The notes: generated by a model from the letters alone, not told the origin. A DNA stretch of 7,228 nucleotides from Planctomycetota bacterium (GCA_021160785.1 JAGHBX010000252.1:1-7228); one strand, 5' to 3'; counted from the stretch's first letter, positions 1 through 6,922 are shown. Translations and numbers: made by a program.

Positions 1-28
1 AGTATAACACTTTAGTTATTCTCGTTTA

Positions 29-2836
29 TTACTTCTCTCGCACAATCTTCGCACCCAGTGGGCCGTCGACGGCTTCGATTGATTGCGCTTCGTGCGCGCA
101 CTTCGTTCCGTCGGCATCGACAATCGTCAGATCCAGGCGGTAGTGCCCGGGCGTGAGAGTTGACGTATCGAGGATAACGGCATGTCCGCCGGCGAGGTCC
201 TGCTTTTGCACCGCGCGCGTTCGGCCGTTGGCGGATACCAGCGACGCGGTGATGGTGTGACTGCCCTTGCGAACGGATCGAGTTCCCATGATGTCGAACG
301 AAACAGGAAGACGAGTCCGCGGCAGTGTGATGTACGCCGGGACATCCACACGCTGGATCGTCGGCGATGTGAATCGCAGCAGCTTGATATCCCTGACCTG
401 GAAGGCCAGTTCCGTGCCGTGGGCATACTCCCTCTCGGCAATAGACAACTGGACACGGGAAACCGAACGCCATGGGGCACGGCCAACACCTGCCCGGTCG
501 ATCAATTCGCGGATGGAGAAACGCAAAGGAATCCACTGGCGTTGACGGTCTCCCAGGTTGACTCGCGTTTCAAAGAGACGCTGGCGGGGGCTGTGCGAGC
601 GGAAGGAAAAACTGAGTCGCGTCGAGTCGTCAGCTACCTCGTCGCGATTGGAATCGACGCGAATGAGCAGCGACAGGTAGTCGTACGCGCTGAAATCCAA
701 CTTGCCCTCTCGGAAAGATCGGGCGATACGAGGCCATCCGATAGGATATTTGCCGCCTTCCCCACCGTCCGTCTCGTGATCAACGCGAACCCGCCAGCGA
801 AGCTGCTTTTCCCCATCGCGACCGCCCGTATCGGTGATCTCGATCGTGCCTTCCCTGGTGCCGTTTGACCACGCGGAAAAATCTCCGCCCAGATCCGTCG
901 ACTGGATATTTCCGGCCTGCAACGCTTTGTCAACTGCAGAGGGCTCCGCCTCAGCCTGTCGAGGCGAAGTGTTCTTCACCAGCACAGAGGGAGCATCGCC
1001 TGTCCTGATCGCCGGATACTGCAGTAGCTTCGCGGTTGACTGCGCCAACAGCCAGCAGCGGGCGTTGAATTCCTCGGAAAGCCACATGCCGTTAGCCAGG
1101 TACTTCTGCTGGACCTTGATCGCGTCCCAGGTATCCTGGAGCAGTTTTTTTGCATTGGCGACGGCGCGACGGCAGTCTGCATTGGGCGAGCCCTCTCGCT
1201 GGAAGGCGGCTTGCTGCAAGGTGTAGACGTATCGGGCGTCATCATAGCCTTCGCGGAAGCACTCCCAATAAACGGCCGGAATTACTTCGCCGTCCTCATC
1301 GATCCTCTGGCCGCACCCTGAACGCGAACCGCGCAGGTAGTCGAACTGATCGTCGCCCGGCGTCCAACTCCAGTGCCAGGGAATCAGCGTTGTGTACCCG
1401 CTGCGCCAGAAGCCGAACCCGTAAGTCATCCGCCCGCCTTTGCACATCACGCGACGATCCTTGATCTCACCGGCATTATGGTTAGGGTAGCACCAGTACT
1501 CGTATCGGTCTTGAGCAACGATTCTTTCATAGGGCGCCGAATACGGCTGCGAGCACCAGATATCGATGTAAGGCCGATACGCAGCGGCATCGACGGCCGT
1601 CGGGTCTTTGGTCGCGTACGTACGAATCCCGGCCGCTTTCACCGCCGCATAAACCTTCGCACCGAACTCCTTCCGCGATGTAGCTACCTCATCGATGGGA
1701 CAGCAGATAAATTCAGGCCATCCCTTCGCCTGACGCTCGATCTCAAATGCCTTGAACGCCGCCGTAATCCTTTTGTAGAACTCTGGCGGCGGCAGCTTGC
1801 TAATGTGCCAATGCGAGCCCCGCTCGCCGTCCGGAGTCGTGTCCCGGTAGAAGCGTGAGATGACATTGCCGGCCGTCACGGGGACCGGCCCGGTCAAACC
1901 TGCCTCGAGCATTCGGTCGAGTTCGTCAGGGTAGGGCAGAGAGATCGTCTGACCGTCATCGCAGCCAAGATACAGGGTCGGCGTCATATCCAGGCCATAC
2001 GCGACCATCGCCCGGTACTCATTGGAGGCCACCTTCCGAATGAACGAATCGGGCTTCCCCGCGTACTGCGTCCGGTTCCGAACATAGTAGTAGGCCGAGT
2101 AGTGTTTGGCGGGATCCTTGCGCAGTCCAAAGGCCAGAACCCGCAATGATATGGGGATCTGGATCGCCTTTTCGAAACCGTCGTCCCAGACGGATACGGT
2201 TCCCCGGTAAAGCCCCGGCTTAGTGTCTTCGAGCACATGAATCCGAATCCAGTAGCGCTGGCACTCTCCCTGGGAAGAGGAATAAACGGTGACTGGCTCC
2301 AGAAGCTCAGGCGTACGCCGGTAAGTGGACCGAGAGGTATAGCGCGGATATCCGACGTTCCAATAGGTAACAAGGCGGACGCTGATACTGGCCTCTGGAA
2401 TCTCGCCGGCATCACATGTCAACGACGAGCAGCGCACTTTAAGGTTATTGAGTTTTCTAACGGGGTAGATGCTGAATGTCAATGGCTCGAACTCTCCGCC
2501 GGCGGCGAATGCAAGGAGCTGTTCCAGACGCTCATGGGTGCGCGGTTTAGAATTCGGGTACACCGGCTCGGTGATGGCCCGATGAAATAGTAAGTACCCG
2601 CGTTCCCTTTCCGCAGGGGTCAACTCAGGCTCGGCTGCTGTTTCGACGAATGGAATTTCCTCGTAGGTCGACGGCACGGTGGGTTGACGCAGCGCGCGGC
2701 GATCCGCGGTGCGGTCAACTGGTTTCGACGCAAGGCGGATGGCTGTTAGCGGCTCCGCCCAGGCTTGAAGAATCGTCGAAACCGGCGGCACAGGCGCCAT
2801 GAGTACTGCAAGAGACAGGATCACAACTCTACGCAT
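29..2836 (-). CDS. Secreted multidomain glycoside hydrolase-like protein (DUF4091 / GH123-like)
   Basis: This 935-residue protein begins with a Sec-type signal peptide: Arg-Arg, a hydrophobic stretch, then a likely cleavage after AWA at residue 27. Residues about 70-235 look like the N-terminal beta-sandwich of planctomycete GH123/DUF4091-type proteins, with a GEFEP motif at 114-118 and a KPGLYRGTV motif at 206-214. Residues about 240-545 resemble the catalytic barrel. An Asp-Glu pair, D382-E383 in CPIDEVA, sits where GH123 enzymes keep their catalytic pair, and the block IPWHWSW followed by ECFREGYDDARYVYTL (525-540) is the DUF4091 signature. Residues about 640-822 look like a galactose-binding or carbohydrate-binding beta-sandwich, and 825-935 like an Ig-type domain. 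Fourteen cysteines fit an exported, disulfide-bonded protein. The ATG is preceded by AAGGAG seven bases upstream. It is a lone gene divergent from alaS. A role in polysaccharide or glycoconjugate breakdown is inferred; the substrate is unknown. Confidence 0.85.
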   Translation of the reverse strand: MRRVVILSLAVLMAPVPPVSTILQAWAEPLTAIRLASKPVDRTADRRALRQPTVPSTYEEIPFVETAAEPELTPAERERGYLLFHRAITEPVYPNSKPRTHERLEQLLAFAAGGEFEPLTFSIYPVRKLNNLKVRCSSLTCDAGEIPEASISVRLVTYWNVGYPRYTSRSTYRRTPELLEPVTVYSSSQGECQRYWIRIHVLEDTKPGLYRGTVSVWDDGFEKAIQIPISLRVLAFGLRKDPAKHYSAYYYVRNRTQYAGKPDSFIRKVASNEYRAMVAYGLDMTPTLYLGCDDGQTISLPYPDELDRMLEAGLTGPVPVTAGNVISRFYRDTTPDGERGSHWHISKLPPPEFYKRITAAFKAFEIERQAKGWPEFICCPIDEVATSRKEFGAKVYAAVKAAGIRTYATKDPTAVDAAAYRPYIDIWCSQPYSAPYERIVAQDRYEYWCYPNHNAGEIKDRRVMCKGGRMTYGFGFWRSGYTTLIPWHWSWTPGDDQFDYLRGSRSGCGQRIDEDGEVIPAVYWECFREGYDDARYVYTLQQAAFQREGSPNADCRRAVANAKKLLQDTWDAIKVQQKYLANGMWLSEEFNARCWLLAQSTAKLLQYPAIRTGDAPSVLVKNTSPRQAEAEPSAVDKALQAGNIQSTDLGGDFSAWSNGTREGTIEITDTGGRDGEKQLRWRVRVDHETDGGEGGKYPIGWPRIARSFREGKLDFSAYDYLSLLIRVDSNRDEVADDSTRLSFSFRSHSPRQRLFETRVNLGDRQRQWIPLRFSIRELIDRAGVGRAPWRSVSRVQLSIAEREYAHGTELAFQVRDIKLLRFTSPTIQRVDVPAYITLPRTRLPVSFDIMGTRSVRKGSHTITASLVSANGRTRAVQKQDLAGGHAVILDTSTLTPGHYRLDLTIVDADGTKCAHEAQSIEAVDGPLGAKIVREK

Positions 2837-2843
2837 CTTTCAG

Positions 2844-2849
2844 CTCCTT
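2844..2849 (-). promoter_or_regulatory. Ribosome binding site of the secreted GH123-like gene
   Basis: On the minus strand this reads AAGGAG, seven bases before the ATG at 2836. It is a strong Shine-Dalgarno match and supports that ATG, which also begins a convincing signal peptide. Confidence 0.75.
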
Positions 2850-2876
2850 TTTCTTGCTCATAATAATTGTATTCAG

Positions 2877-2905
2877 TACATAATGCATTTGGGCGAACAT
2901 GTCAA
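2877..2905 (-). promoter_or_regulatory. Candidate sigma-70-like promoter of the secreted GH123-like gene
   Basis: Reading the minus strand, a perfect TTGACA (2900-2905) is followed after 17 bases by TATGTA (2877-2882), a weak -10 match. This would give a leader of roughly 35 bases. A perfect TATAAT also lies further upstream on the same strand (2916-2921) but lacks a good -35 at the right spacing, so it is an alternative start. Assignment is by eye only. Confidence 0.4.
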
Positions 2906-2961
2906 GCAATCTCCAATTATACACTCTGAAAAGCACAAAGCAAAATCCGCAAAAATTTCCC

Positions 2962-2990
2962 ATGACTTTTTCATCAGAATTCTGTATAAC
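2962..2990 (+). promoter_or_regulatory. Candidate alaS promoter
   Basis: ATGACT (2962-2967, four of six to TTGACA) is followed after exactly 17 bases by TATAAC (2985-2990, five of six to TATAAT). Transcription would start near 2997, leaving a leader of about 60 bases before the GTG start. No T-box-like or other recognisable riboswitch structure was seen in this leader. Confidence 0.45.
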
Positions 2991-3047
2991 CTGTCCTGTG
3001 GCGGGCTTTTATACGGAGTAGCCAACAAGAATCGCTGTATTGATCGT

Positions 3048-3052
3048 AAAGG
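3048..3052 (+). promoter_or_regulatory. Ribosome binding site deciding the GTG start of alaS
   Basis: AAAGG lies six bases before the GTG at 3059. No ATG in this frame matches the family N-terminus, while translation from this GTG gives the conserved start (EIR, FIDFFKERGH, then FINAGMNQFKD) at the usual distance. The GTG is therefore the likely start. Confidence 0.6.
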
Positions 3053-3058
3053 TAAAGC

Positions 3059-5779
3059 GTGTTTACATCAAAAGAAATCAGAACCACGTTCATTGACTTC
3101 TTCAAGGAAAGGGGCCATCGGTTTGTCCCCAGTGCGCCAGTTGTTCCCATCGGCGACGAGACGTTGCTGTTTATCAATGCCGGCATGAACCAGTTCAAAG
3201 ACATCTTTCTCGGCATGTCAAAGCCCGACTACACCCGCGCCGCCAACAGCCAAAAGTGCATCCGCGTCAGCGGCAAGCACAACGACCTCGAAGAAGTCGG
3301 CCTGGACACCTATCACCACACCTTCTTCGAGATGTTAGGCAACTGGTCCTTCGACGACTATTTCAAAGCCGAAGCCATCGAGTGGGCGTGGGAGCTTCTG
3401 ACAAAAGTCTATGGCATAAACCCGGACAAACTCTGGGCAACGGTTTTCCAGGGCGACCAAACCGACGGCAGCAAACCGGACCACGAGGCAGCCAAACTCT
3501 GGACGAAAGTTACACCAATCCCAAAGGACCGGGTCCTCTATTGCTCCAGGAAGGACAATTTCTGGGAGATGGGTATCGCCGGACCATGCGGGCCGTGCAG
3601 CGAGATACATATCGACCTCGGACCCGATATGTGCGATATGAAACACGTCGCCGGGCACAAGTGCGCCGTCAACTGCGGGTGTGCGCGGTATATCGAACTG
3701 TGGAACCTCGTATTCATCCAGTACAATCGCCAGGCCAACGGAACACTGGAAAAACTCCCCGCCAGATACGTCGACACCGGCGCAGGCCTCGAACGAATCG
3801 CCGCCGTACTCCAGAACAAGCACAGCAATTACGACACCGACCTGTTCATGCCCATCATCGACGCTATCGCCGACCTGACCGGGCACAAGTATACATCGAA
3901 CCTCGAAAGCAAAACCGACAGCGCCTTCCGCGTCATCGCCGACCACATTCGATCGCTGACATTTGCGATCACCGACGGCGTAACCCCCTCCAACGAGGGT
4001 CGCGGCTACGTCATGCGGCGAATACTCCGCCGCGCCGCAAGATTCGGCCGGGTCCTCGACGCCCACGAACCCTTTATGTACAAACTCGTCGGCGTACTCG
4101 CAGACACCATGGGCGATGCATTCGCCGAAATCGCCGACAGAGCAGACTTCGTCGCAACCGTAATCGAATCCGAAGAAGCCGCTTTCGGACGCACCCTCGA
4201 CAGAGGCCTTGAGATATTCACCACCGCCGCCGAAAAAGCCGAAAAAGCCGGCGACAAGACAATCGACGGCGAAAACGCCTTCCAACTCTACGACACCTTC
4301 GGATTCCCTCTCGACCTCACACAATTGATGGCCCGCGAGCGAGGCCTAAAGGTCGACAACGACACTTTCGACGAACTCATGGACGCCCAGCGCGCCCGTG
4401 CCCGCGCCGCCCGCAAAGGAGCCTCCATCACAGCCTCTCTCGCCGGCGTCGCCCTCCCCGAAACCGACGATTCGCTAAAGTACCAAACCGACACCTGCAA
4501 CACAAAAGTCATCGGCTGGATCGATTCCGCCGGCTTCAAGACCGAAGGCTCATTGCAGGACCAGACCGAAAGCGTCGCCCTCGTGCTTGAAAAGACCTGT
4601 TTCTACGCCGAGTCCGGCGGACAGGTCGGCGACAGCGGCCTGATCAAATCCGATAAGGGCGAGTTCGTAGTCGAGACAACCGAAAAAATCGCAAACTGCA
4701 TCGTCCACCAGGGCAAACTCGCCTCCGGCACAATCACCGCAGGCGACAAAGCAACCGCAACCCTCGACAGACGCAGGGACCTCATAAAGAAAAACCACAC
4801 CGCAACCCACATCCTCCAGTGGGCCCTCCAGGAGGTACTCGGCGATTCCGTCAAACAGCAGGGAAGCCTCGTCTGTGCAGACTACCTGCGATTCGATTTT
4901 ACATATCCAAAAGCCCTAACCCCCGAGCAGATCGAGCATACGGAAAATCGCGTCCGCGAAAAAATCGCTGAGAATCTCCCCATCACGTGTGTCGTCATGC
5001 CGATCGACGAGGCAAAGAAGCTCGGCGCCATGGCCCTCTTCGGAGAAAAGTACGGCAGCGAAGTACGCGTAGTCGGCATCGGCGCAAACAGCGCCGCGCA
5101 GATAACACAGGCATTCAGCCGCGAGTTCTGCGGCGGCACGCACCTCGACAATACCGGCCAGATCGGCGGCTTTGCAATCATCAAGGAAGAGAGCATCTCA
5201 GCCGGCGTCCGCAGAATAACCGCCCTCACCGGTGCGGGCCTCGTCGACTACCTACTCGAAAGAGGCAAAATCGTCGATAACCTCACAACCCTGCTAAAGG
5301 CCCCGCCCGAGCAAATTACCAGCCGTGTCGAAAAACTGCTCGCCGACAACAAAAAACTCGCCAAAGACCTCAAATCCGCCGCCAAAAAAGGCGGAACCGA
5401 CATAATATCAGAATCCGCACAACTCCTGAATAACGCCGAAAAAATCGGCGAAACAGCCATCATCACAGGCGCCCTTTCCCAATGCCCAATCGACCAGGCC
5501 CGCCAGGCAATCGACAGCCTCAAAAAGAAAGCAAAATCAGCAGCAATAGTCTTAGGCATCCCCCAAGGCGAAGACAAAGTAATGCTCCTGGCGGCAATGA
5601 CCGACGACCTAATAAAAAAAGGCCTAAAAGCCGGCGACCTGATAAAACAAATAGCCCCAATAGTACAAGGCCGAGGAGGAGGAAAACCACAAATGGCACA
5701 AGCAGGAGGAAAAAACCCAGCAAAACTCCCCCAAGCCCTCGAAAAAGCAACAGAACTAATAAAAACACAACTAACCTGA
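3059..5779 (+). CDS. alaS: Alanyl-tRNA synthetase
   Basis: This cytoplasmic class II synthetase attaches alanine to tRNA-Ala and hydrolyses mischarged Ser- or Gly-tRNA. The 906-residue product is full length for bacterial AlaRS. The catalytic domain shows LLFINAGMNQFKD (36-48), GPCGPCSEIHID (175-186) and the class II motif 3 region GAGLERIAAVLQ (241-252). The tRNA-binding block includes EGRGYVMRRILRRAARFG (313-330). The editing domain carries the metal-binding HTATH (H580, H584) and CGGTH (C691, H695). The C-Ala/DHHA1 domain ends with GRGGGKPQMAQAGG (871-884). An insertion at 192-208 contains C192, H196, H200, C202, C206 and C208, a possible extra metal site. The start is GTG, with AAAGG six bases upstream. 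The gene appears monocistronic, followed by a hairpin. Its last 86 sense codons have no T-ending codon, unlike the start of the gene. Confidence 0.98.
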   Translation: MFTSKEIRTTFIDFFKERGHRFVPSAPVVPIGDETLLFINAGMNQFKDIFLGMSKPDYTRAANSQKCIRVSGKHNDLEEVGLDTYHHTFFEMLGNWSFDDYFKAEAIEWAWELLTKVYGINPDKLWATVFQGDQTDGSKPDHEAAKLWTKVTPIPKDRVLYCSRKDNFWEMGIAGPCGPCSEIHIDLGPDMCDMKHVAGHKCAVNCGCARYIELWNLVFIQYNRQANGTLEKLPARYVDTGAGLERIAAVLQNKHSNYDTDLFMPIIDAIADLTGHKYTSNLESKTDSAFRVIADHIRSLTFAITDGVTPSNEGRGYVMRRILRRAARFGRVLDAHEPFMYKLVGVLADTMGDAFAEIADRADFVATVIESEEAAFGRTLDRGLEIFTTAAEKAEKAGDKTIDGENAFQLYDTFGFPLDLTQLMARERGLKVDNDTFDELMDAQRARARAARKGASITASLAGVALPETDDSLKYQTDTCNTKVIGWIDSAGFKTEGSLQDQTESVALVLEKTCFYAESGGQVGDSGLIKSDKGEFVVETTEKIANCIVHQGKLASGTITAGDKATATLDRRRDLIKKNHTATHILQWALQEVLGDSVKQQGSLVCADYLRFDFTYPKALTPEQIEHTENRVREKIAENLPITCVVMPIDEAKKLGAMALFGEKYGSEVRVVGIGANSAAQITQAFSREFCGGTHLDNTGQIGGFAIIKEESISAGVRRITALTGAGLVDYLLERGKIVDNLTTLLKAPPEQITSRVEKLLADNKKLAKDLKSAAKKGGTDIISESAQLLNNAEKIGETAIITGALSQCPIDQARQAIDSLKKKAKSAAIVLGIPQGEDKVMLLAAMTDDLIKKGLKAGDLIKQIAPIVQGRGGGKPQMAQAGGKNPAKLPQALEKATELIKTQLT

Positions 5780-5795
5780 CCCTCCCACAACCCCC

Positions 5796-5818
5796 ATCGC
5801 CGAAGGCGATTCCTTTTA
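5796..5818 (+). terminator. Candidate intrinsic terminator after alaS
   Basis: ATCGCC and GGCGAT (5796-5801 and 5805-5810) form a perfect 6-bp stem with a GAA loop, followed by TCCTTTT. The stem begins 17 bases after the alaS stop codon. The stem is short and the T-tract is interrupted by two Cs, so termination efficiency is uncertain. It could instead be a small stem-loop repeat. Confidence 0.5.
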
Positions 5819-5857
5819 ATCCGCTAATCCGCACTCGGCCAAGGCCATGGAGCCCCT

Positions 5858-5897
5858 TTCGAAATTCAAAATTAATCAGTTCGATATTCTGCTGTTC
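5858..5897. repeat. Loose TTC repeat with 7/8-nt spacing
   Basis: TTC (once TTA) begins at 5858, 5865, 5872, 5880, 5887 and 5895, so the spacing is 7, 7, 8, 7 and 8 bases. The first units are TTCGAAA and TTCAAAA. The stretch lies between the alaS hairpin and the promoter of the next gene and encodes nothing recognisable. It is short enough that chance cannot be excluded. Confidence 0.35.
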
Positions 5898-5918
5898 AAT
5901 CCCTATCACCTGTTTTCC

Positions 5919-5946
5919 TTGACATACCGGCGCAAAAGGTTATAAA
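5919..5946 (+). promoter_or_regulatory. Strong sigma-70-type promoter upstream of the 90-aa gene
   Basis: A perfect TTGACA (5919-5924) and TATAAA (5941-5946, five of six to consensus) are separated by 16 bases. Transcription would start around 5953, giving a leader of about 50 bases. It is the best promoter match seen in the window. Confidence 0.65.
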
Positions 5947-5991
5947 GCAATAACCAAAAGCCAACCGCTAAAAGCTAATAGCTATAAACCG
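5943..5991 (+). repeat. Degenerate heptanucleotide array in the leader of the 90-aa gene
   Basis: The stretch divides without gaps into seven 7-base units, among them ATAACCA, AAAGCCA, ACCGCTA, AAAGCTA and ATAGCTA. The core fits NNNGCYA, and the first six units all end in A. The outer units (5943-5949 and 5985-5991) fit poorly. The array begins inside the -10 hexamer and runs almost to the ribosome binding site, so most of it would be transcribed. Within it, AGCTA-A-TAGCT (5973-5983) is a perfect dyad. Confidence 0.6.
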
Positions 5992-5994
5992 GAG
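5991..5994 (+). promoter_or_regulatory. Ribosome binding site of the 90-aa gene
   Basis: GGAG lies nine bases before the ATG at 6004, immediately after the heptamer array. It supports this ATG as the start. Confidence 0.6.
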
Positions 5995-6003
5995 ACTGCT
6001 AAA

Positions 6004-6276
6004 ATGGAAGAACAAGCTAATCAAGCCCCGGACGAGGACCTCTCACCCGAGATACTCAGACGAGCACTGAAGGCATTCAAGAAGCGGCTAAAGCTTACAA
6101 GGCTGGATGAAGACTCGCGTCTCGGCCGTGGGGCTCTTTCAGGCGGGGCTACCGGCACGTGTGCAATTCAACCGCCCAACCAGTATCCGCTTGCAGTGTG
6201 GGAGGAATTGCGCCGACAGGGCAAAATCCGCAGCAGCAGCCACGGCTTATACGAGCTGCCAAAACCAAAAAAATGA
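6004..6276 (+). CDS. Conserved small protein of unknown function (planctomycete-type)
   Basis: The 90-residue product has an acidic N-terminus (1-14). A highly basic predicted helix follows at about 15-33, ALKAFKKRLKLTRLD, and then a Gly-rich segment (SRLGRGALSGGATG, 38-51). The C-terminal part is conserved-looking: IQPPNQYPLAVWEELRRQGKIRSSSHGLYEL. I recognise the pattern (KAFKKRLKLTRLD, then PPNQYP, VWEEL and a GLYEL ending) as a recurring hypothetical protein of planctomycetes, from memory and without a database check. The VWEELRRQGKIR...GLYEL segment resembles a small helix-turn-strand unit of winged-helix type, but no function is claimed. There is no signal peptide or TM segment, so it is probably cytoplasmic. 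It has its own strong promoter, a repeat-containing leader and a GGAG ribosome site, so it appears to be a single-gene unit. Confidence 0.8.
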   Translation: MEEQANQAPDEDLSPEILRRALKAFKKRLKLTRLDEDSRLGRGALSGGATGTCAIQPPNQYPLAVWEELRRQGKIRSSSHGLYELPKPKK

Positions 6277-6290
6277 AATCGTTCACGGAA

Positions 6291-6420
6291 TTTTTTGACA
6301 GGATAACGGAATGGAAAACAGATGATAAAAGATCGTTGCCTGTACCTATGCGGTTTATAATAAAATGAGATAAGGCGAAAAGTGAAAGATTTATAGTCGT
6401 CCTGTTATCCTGTCAAAAAA
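6291..6420. repeat. 130-bp segment bounded by perfect 17-bp inverted repeats
   Basis: The left arm at 6291-6307 is TTTTTTGACAGGATAAC, and the right arm at 6404-6420 is its exact reverse complement, GTTATCCTGTCAAAAAA. Pairing continues weakly inward with G-T wobbles. The 96 bases between the arms are AT-rich and contain no convincing gene. No target-site duplication is evident in the flanks (GGAA left, GAGA right). It sits between two convergent genes, so it may be a MITE-like remnant or a bidirectional terminator. The right arm also contains an 8-base tandem, TCCTGTTA/TCCTGTCA read from 6401. Confidence 0.75.
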
Positions 6421-6488
6421 GAGATATTGGTTTGATGCAGATGTCAGGAACCGCTTTTCGTTCCCTCGTGCTCGGTGTAGCCGGGCAT

Positions 6489-6508
6489 ATGATTCCAACG
6501 ATGATTCC
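6489..6508. repeat. Short direct repeat ATGATTCC
   Basis: ATGATTCC occurs at 6489-6496 and again at 6501-6508, separated by AACG. It lies just downstream of the stop codon of the minus-strand membrane protein gene. It may be chance. Confidence 0.4.
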
Positions 6509-6511
6509 GCA

Positions 6512-6823
6512 TTAACCAGTCGGATCCCCCGGCATGTCGACTGTCTGTTTCGTCTGTGCGCTCATCACCAACAAAACGACCCCGCCGGCACCCGATATCA
6601 GCGCAAAGAATATCGCATACTTTGTCGCAGCCGGTGTGGCCGGCTTGAAGACTTCAAAATTCGTCTCAAGCGTCCCGCCAAAGCCCGGCAGCCGGATCGG
6701 CCCCTGGTTCATCGCACGCACGTTCTTAGCATTCGTCTGATACCGCTCAATCGCCACAAAAACACACACGGCACACACAACCAGCGCCACAATACCCAGA
6801 ACCCTCATAACATTCTTATCCAT
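6512..6823 (-). CDS. Small membrane protein with two transmembrane segments
   Basis: The 103-residue product has a short basic N-terminus followed by TM1 at about 8-25 (LGIVALVVCAVCVFVAI). A roughly 40-residue loop contains GPIRLPGFGGTLETNFEVF. TM2 lies at about 68-88 (KYAIFFALISGAGGVVLLVMSA), and a short polar tail ends at PTG. The predicted topology places both ends on the same side of the membrane, with the loop opposite. The ATG at 6823 is preferred because GGAG (minus strand) lies seven bases upstream. An in-frame TTG at 6838 would add five residues but would overlap that ribosome site. No family is recognised and no catalytic residue stands out. It is convergent with the 90-aa gene and preceded by a truncated YD-repeat gene on the same strand, with 120 bases between them. 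Confidence 0.7.
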   Translation of the reverse strand: MDKNVMRVLGIVALVVCAVCVFVAIERYQTNAKNVRAMNQGPIRLPGFGGTLETNFEVFKPATPAATKYAIFFALISGAGGVVLLVMSAQTKQTVDMPGDPTG

Positions 6824-6830
6824 TTTGCAT

Positions 6831-6834
6831 CTCC
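6831..6834 (-). promoter_or_regulatory. Ribosome binding site deciding the start of the two-TM protein
   Basis: GGAG on the minus strand lies seven bases before the ATG at 6823. This argues against the upstream in-frame TTG at 6838. Confidence 0.6.
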
Positions 6835-6861
6835 ACAAAAAAATCCGTTACATCATCTCCC

Positions 6862-6889
6862 AATATACTCATAGACGCCGCAAACACAA
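6862..6889 (-). promoter_or_regulatory. Weak candidate promoter of the two-TM protein gene
   Basis: On the minus strand TTGTGT (6884-6889) is followed after 16 bases by TATATT (6862-6867). The -10 matches five of six bases and the -35 only three. It is the best candidate in the spacer, but weak. Confidence 0.25.
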
Positions 6890-6922
6890 TAACGTAACAC
6901 CAGACACAAAAAAACACCCCCA

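Noticed and set aside
182..868. Long plus-strand open frame (228 codons)
   Set aside because: It lies antisense within the secreted GH123-like gene, is compositionally odd and shows no family motif. The opposite frame has clear domains.
2991..3058. T-box or other riboswitch in the alaS leader
   Set aside because: The leader is only about 60 bases, with no T-box motif or terminator-antiterminator pair visible.
2799..3188. Plus-strand frame of 129 codons across the divergent spacer
   Set aside because: It overlaps the start regions of both well-supported genes, and its sequence shows no protein-like pattern.
3256..4212. Arg-rich plus-strand open frame (318 codons) overlapping alaS
   Set aside because: It is an out-of-frame reading of alaS, with the Arg/Pro bias expected of a GC-rich shadow frame.
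4229..4250. Tandem repeat GCCGAAAAA inside alaS
   Set aside because: It has only about two and a half copies and simply encodes AEKAEKA in a helical segment.
3335..4324. Minus-strand open frame (329 codons) opposite alaS
   Set aside because: It is a Val/Gly/Glu-rich shadow of a strongly conserved gene, with no recognisable domain.
5520..5909. Minus-strand Leu-rich frame that looks like a membrane protein
   Set aside because: Most of it is antisense to the A/C-rich end of alaS, which reads as Leu/Phe/Val on the other strand. The apparent hydrophobicity is a composition artefact.
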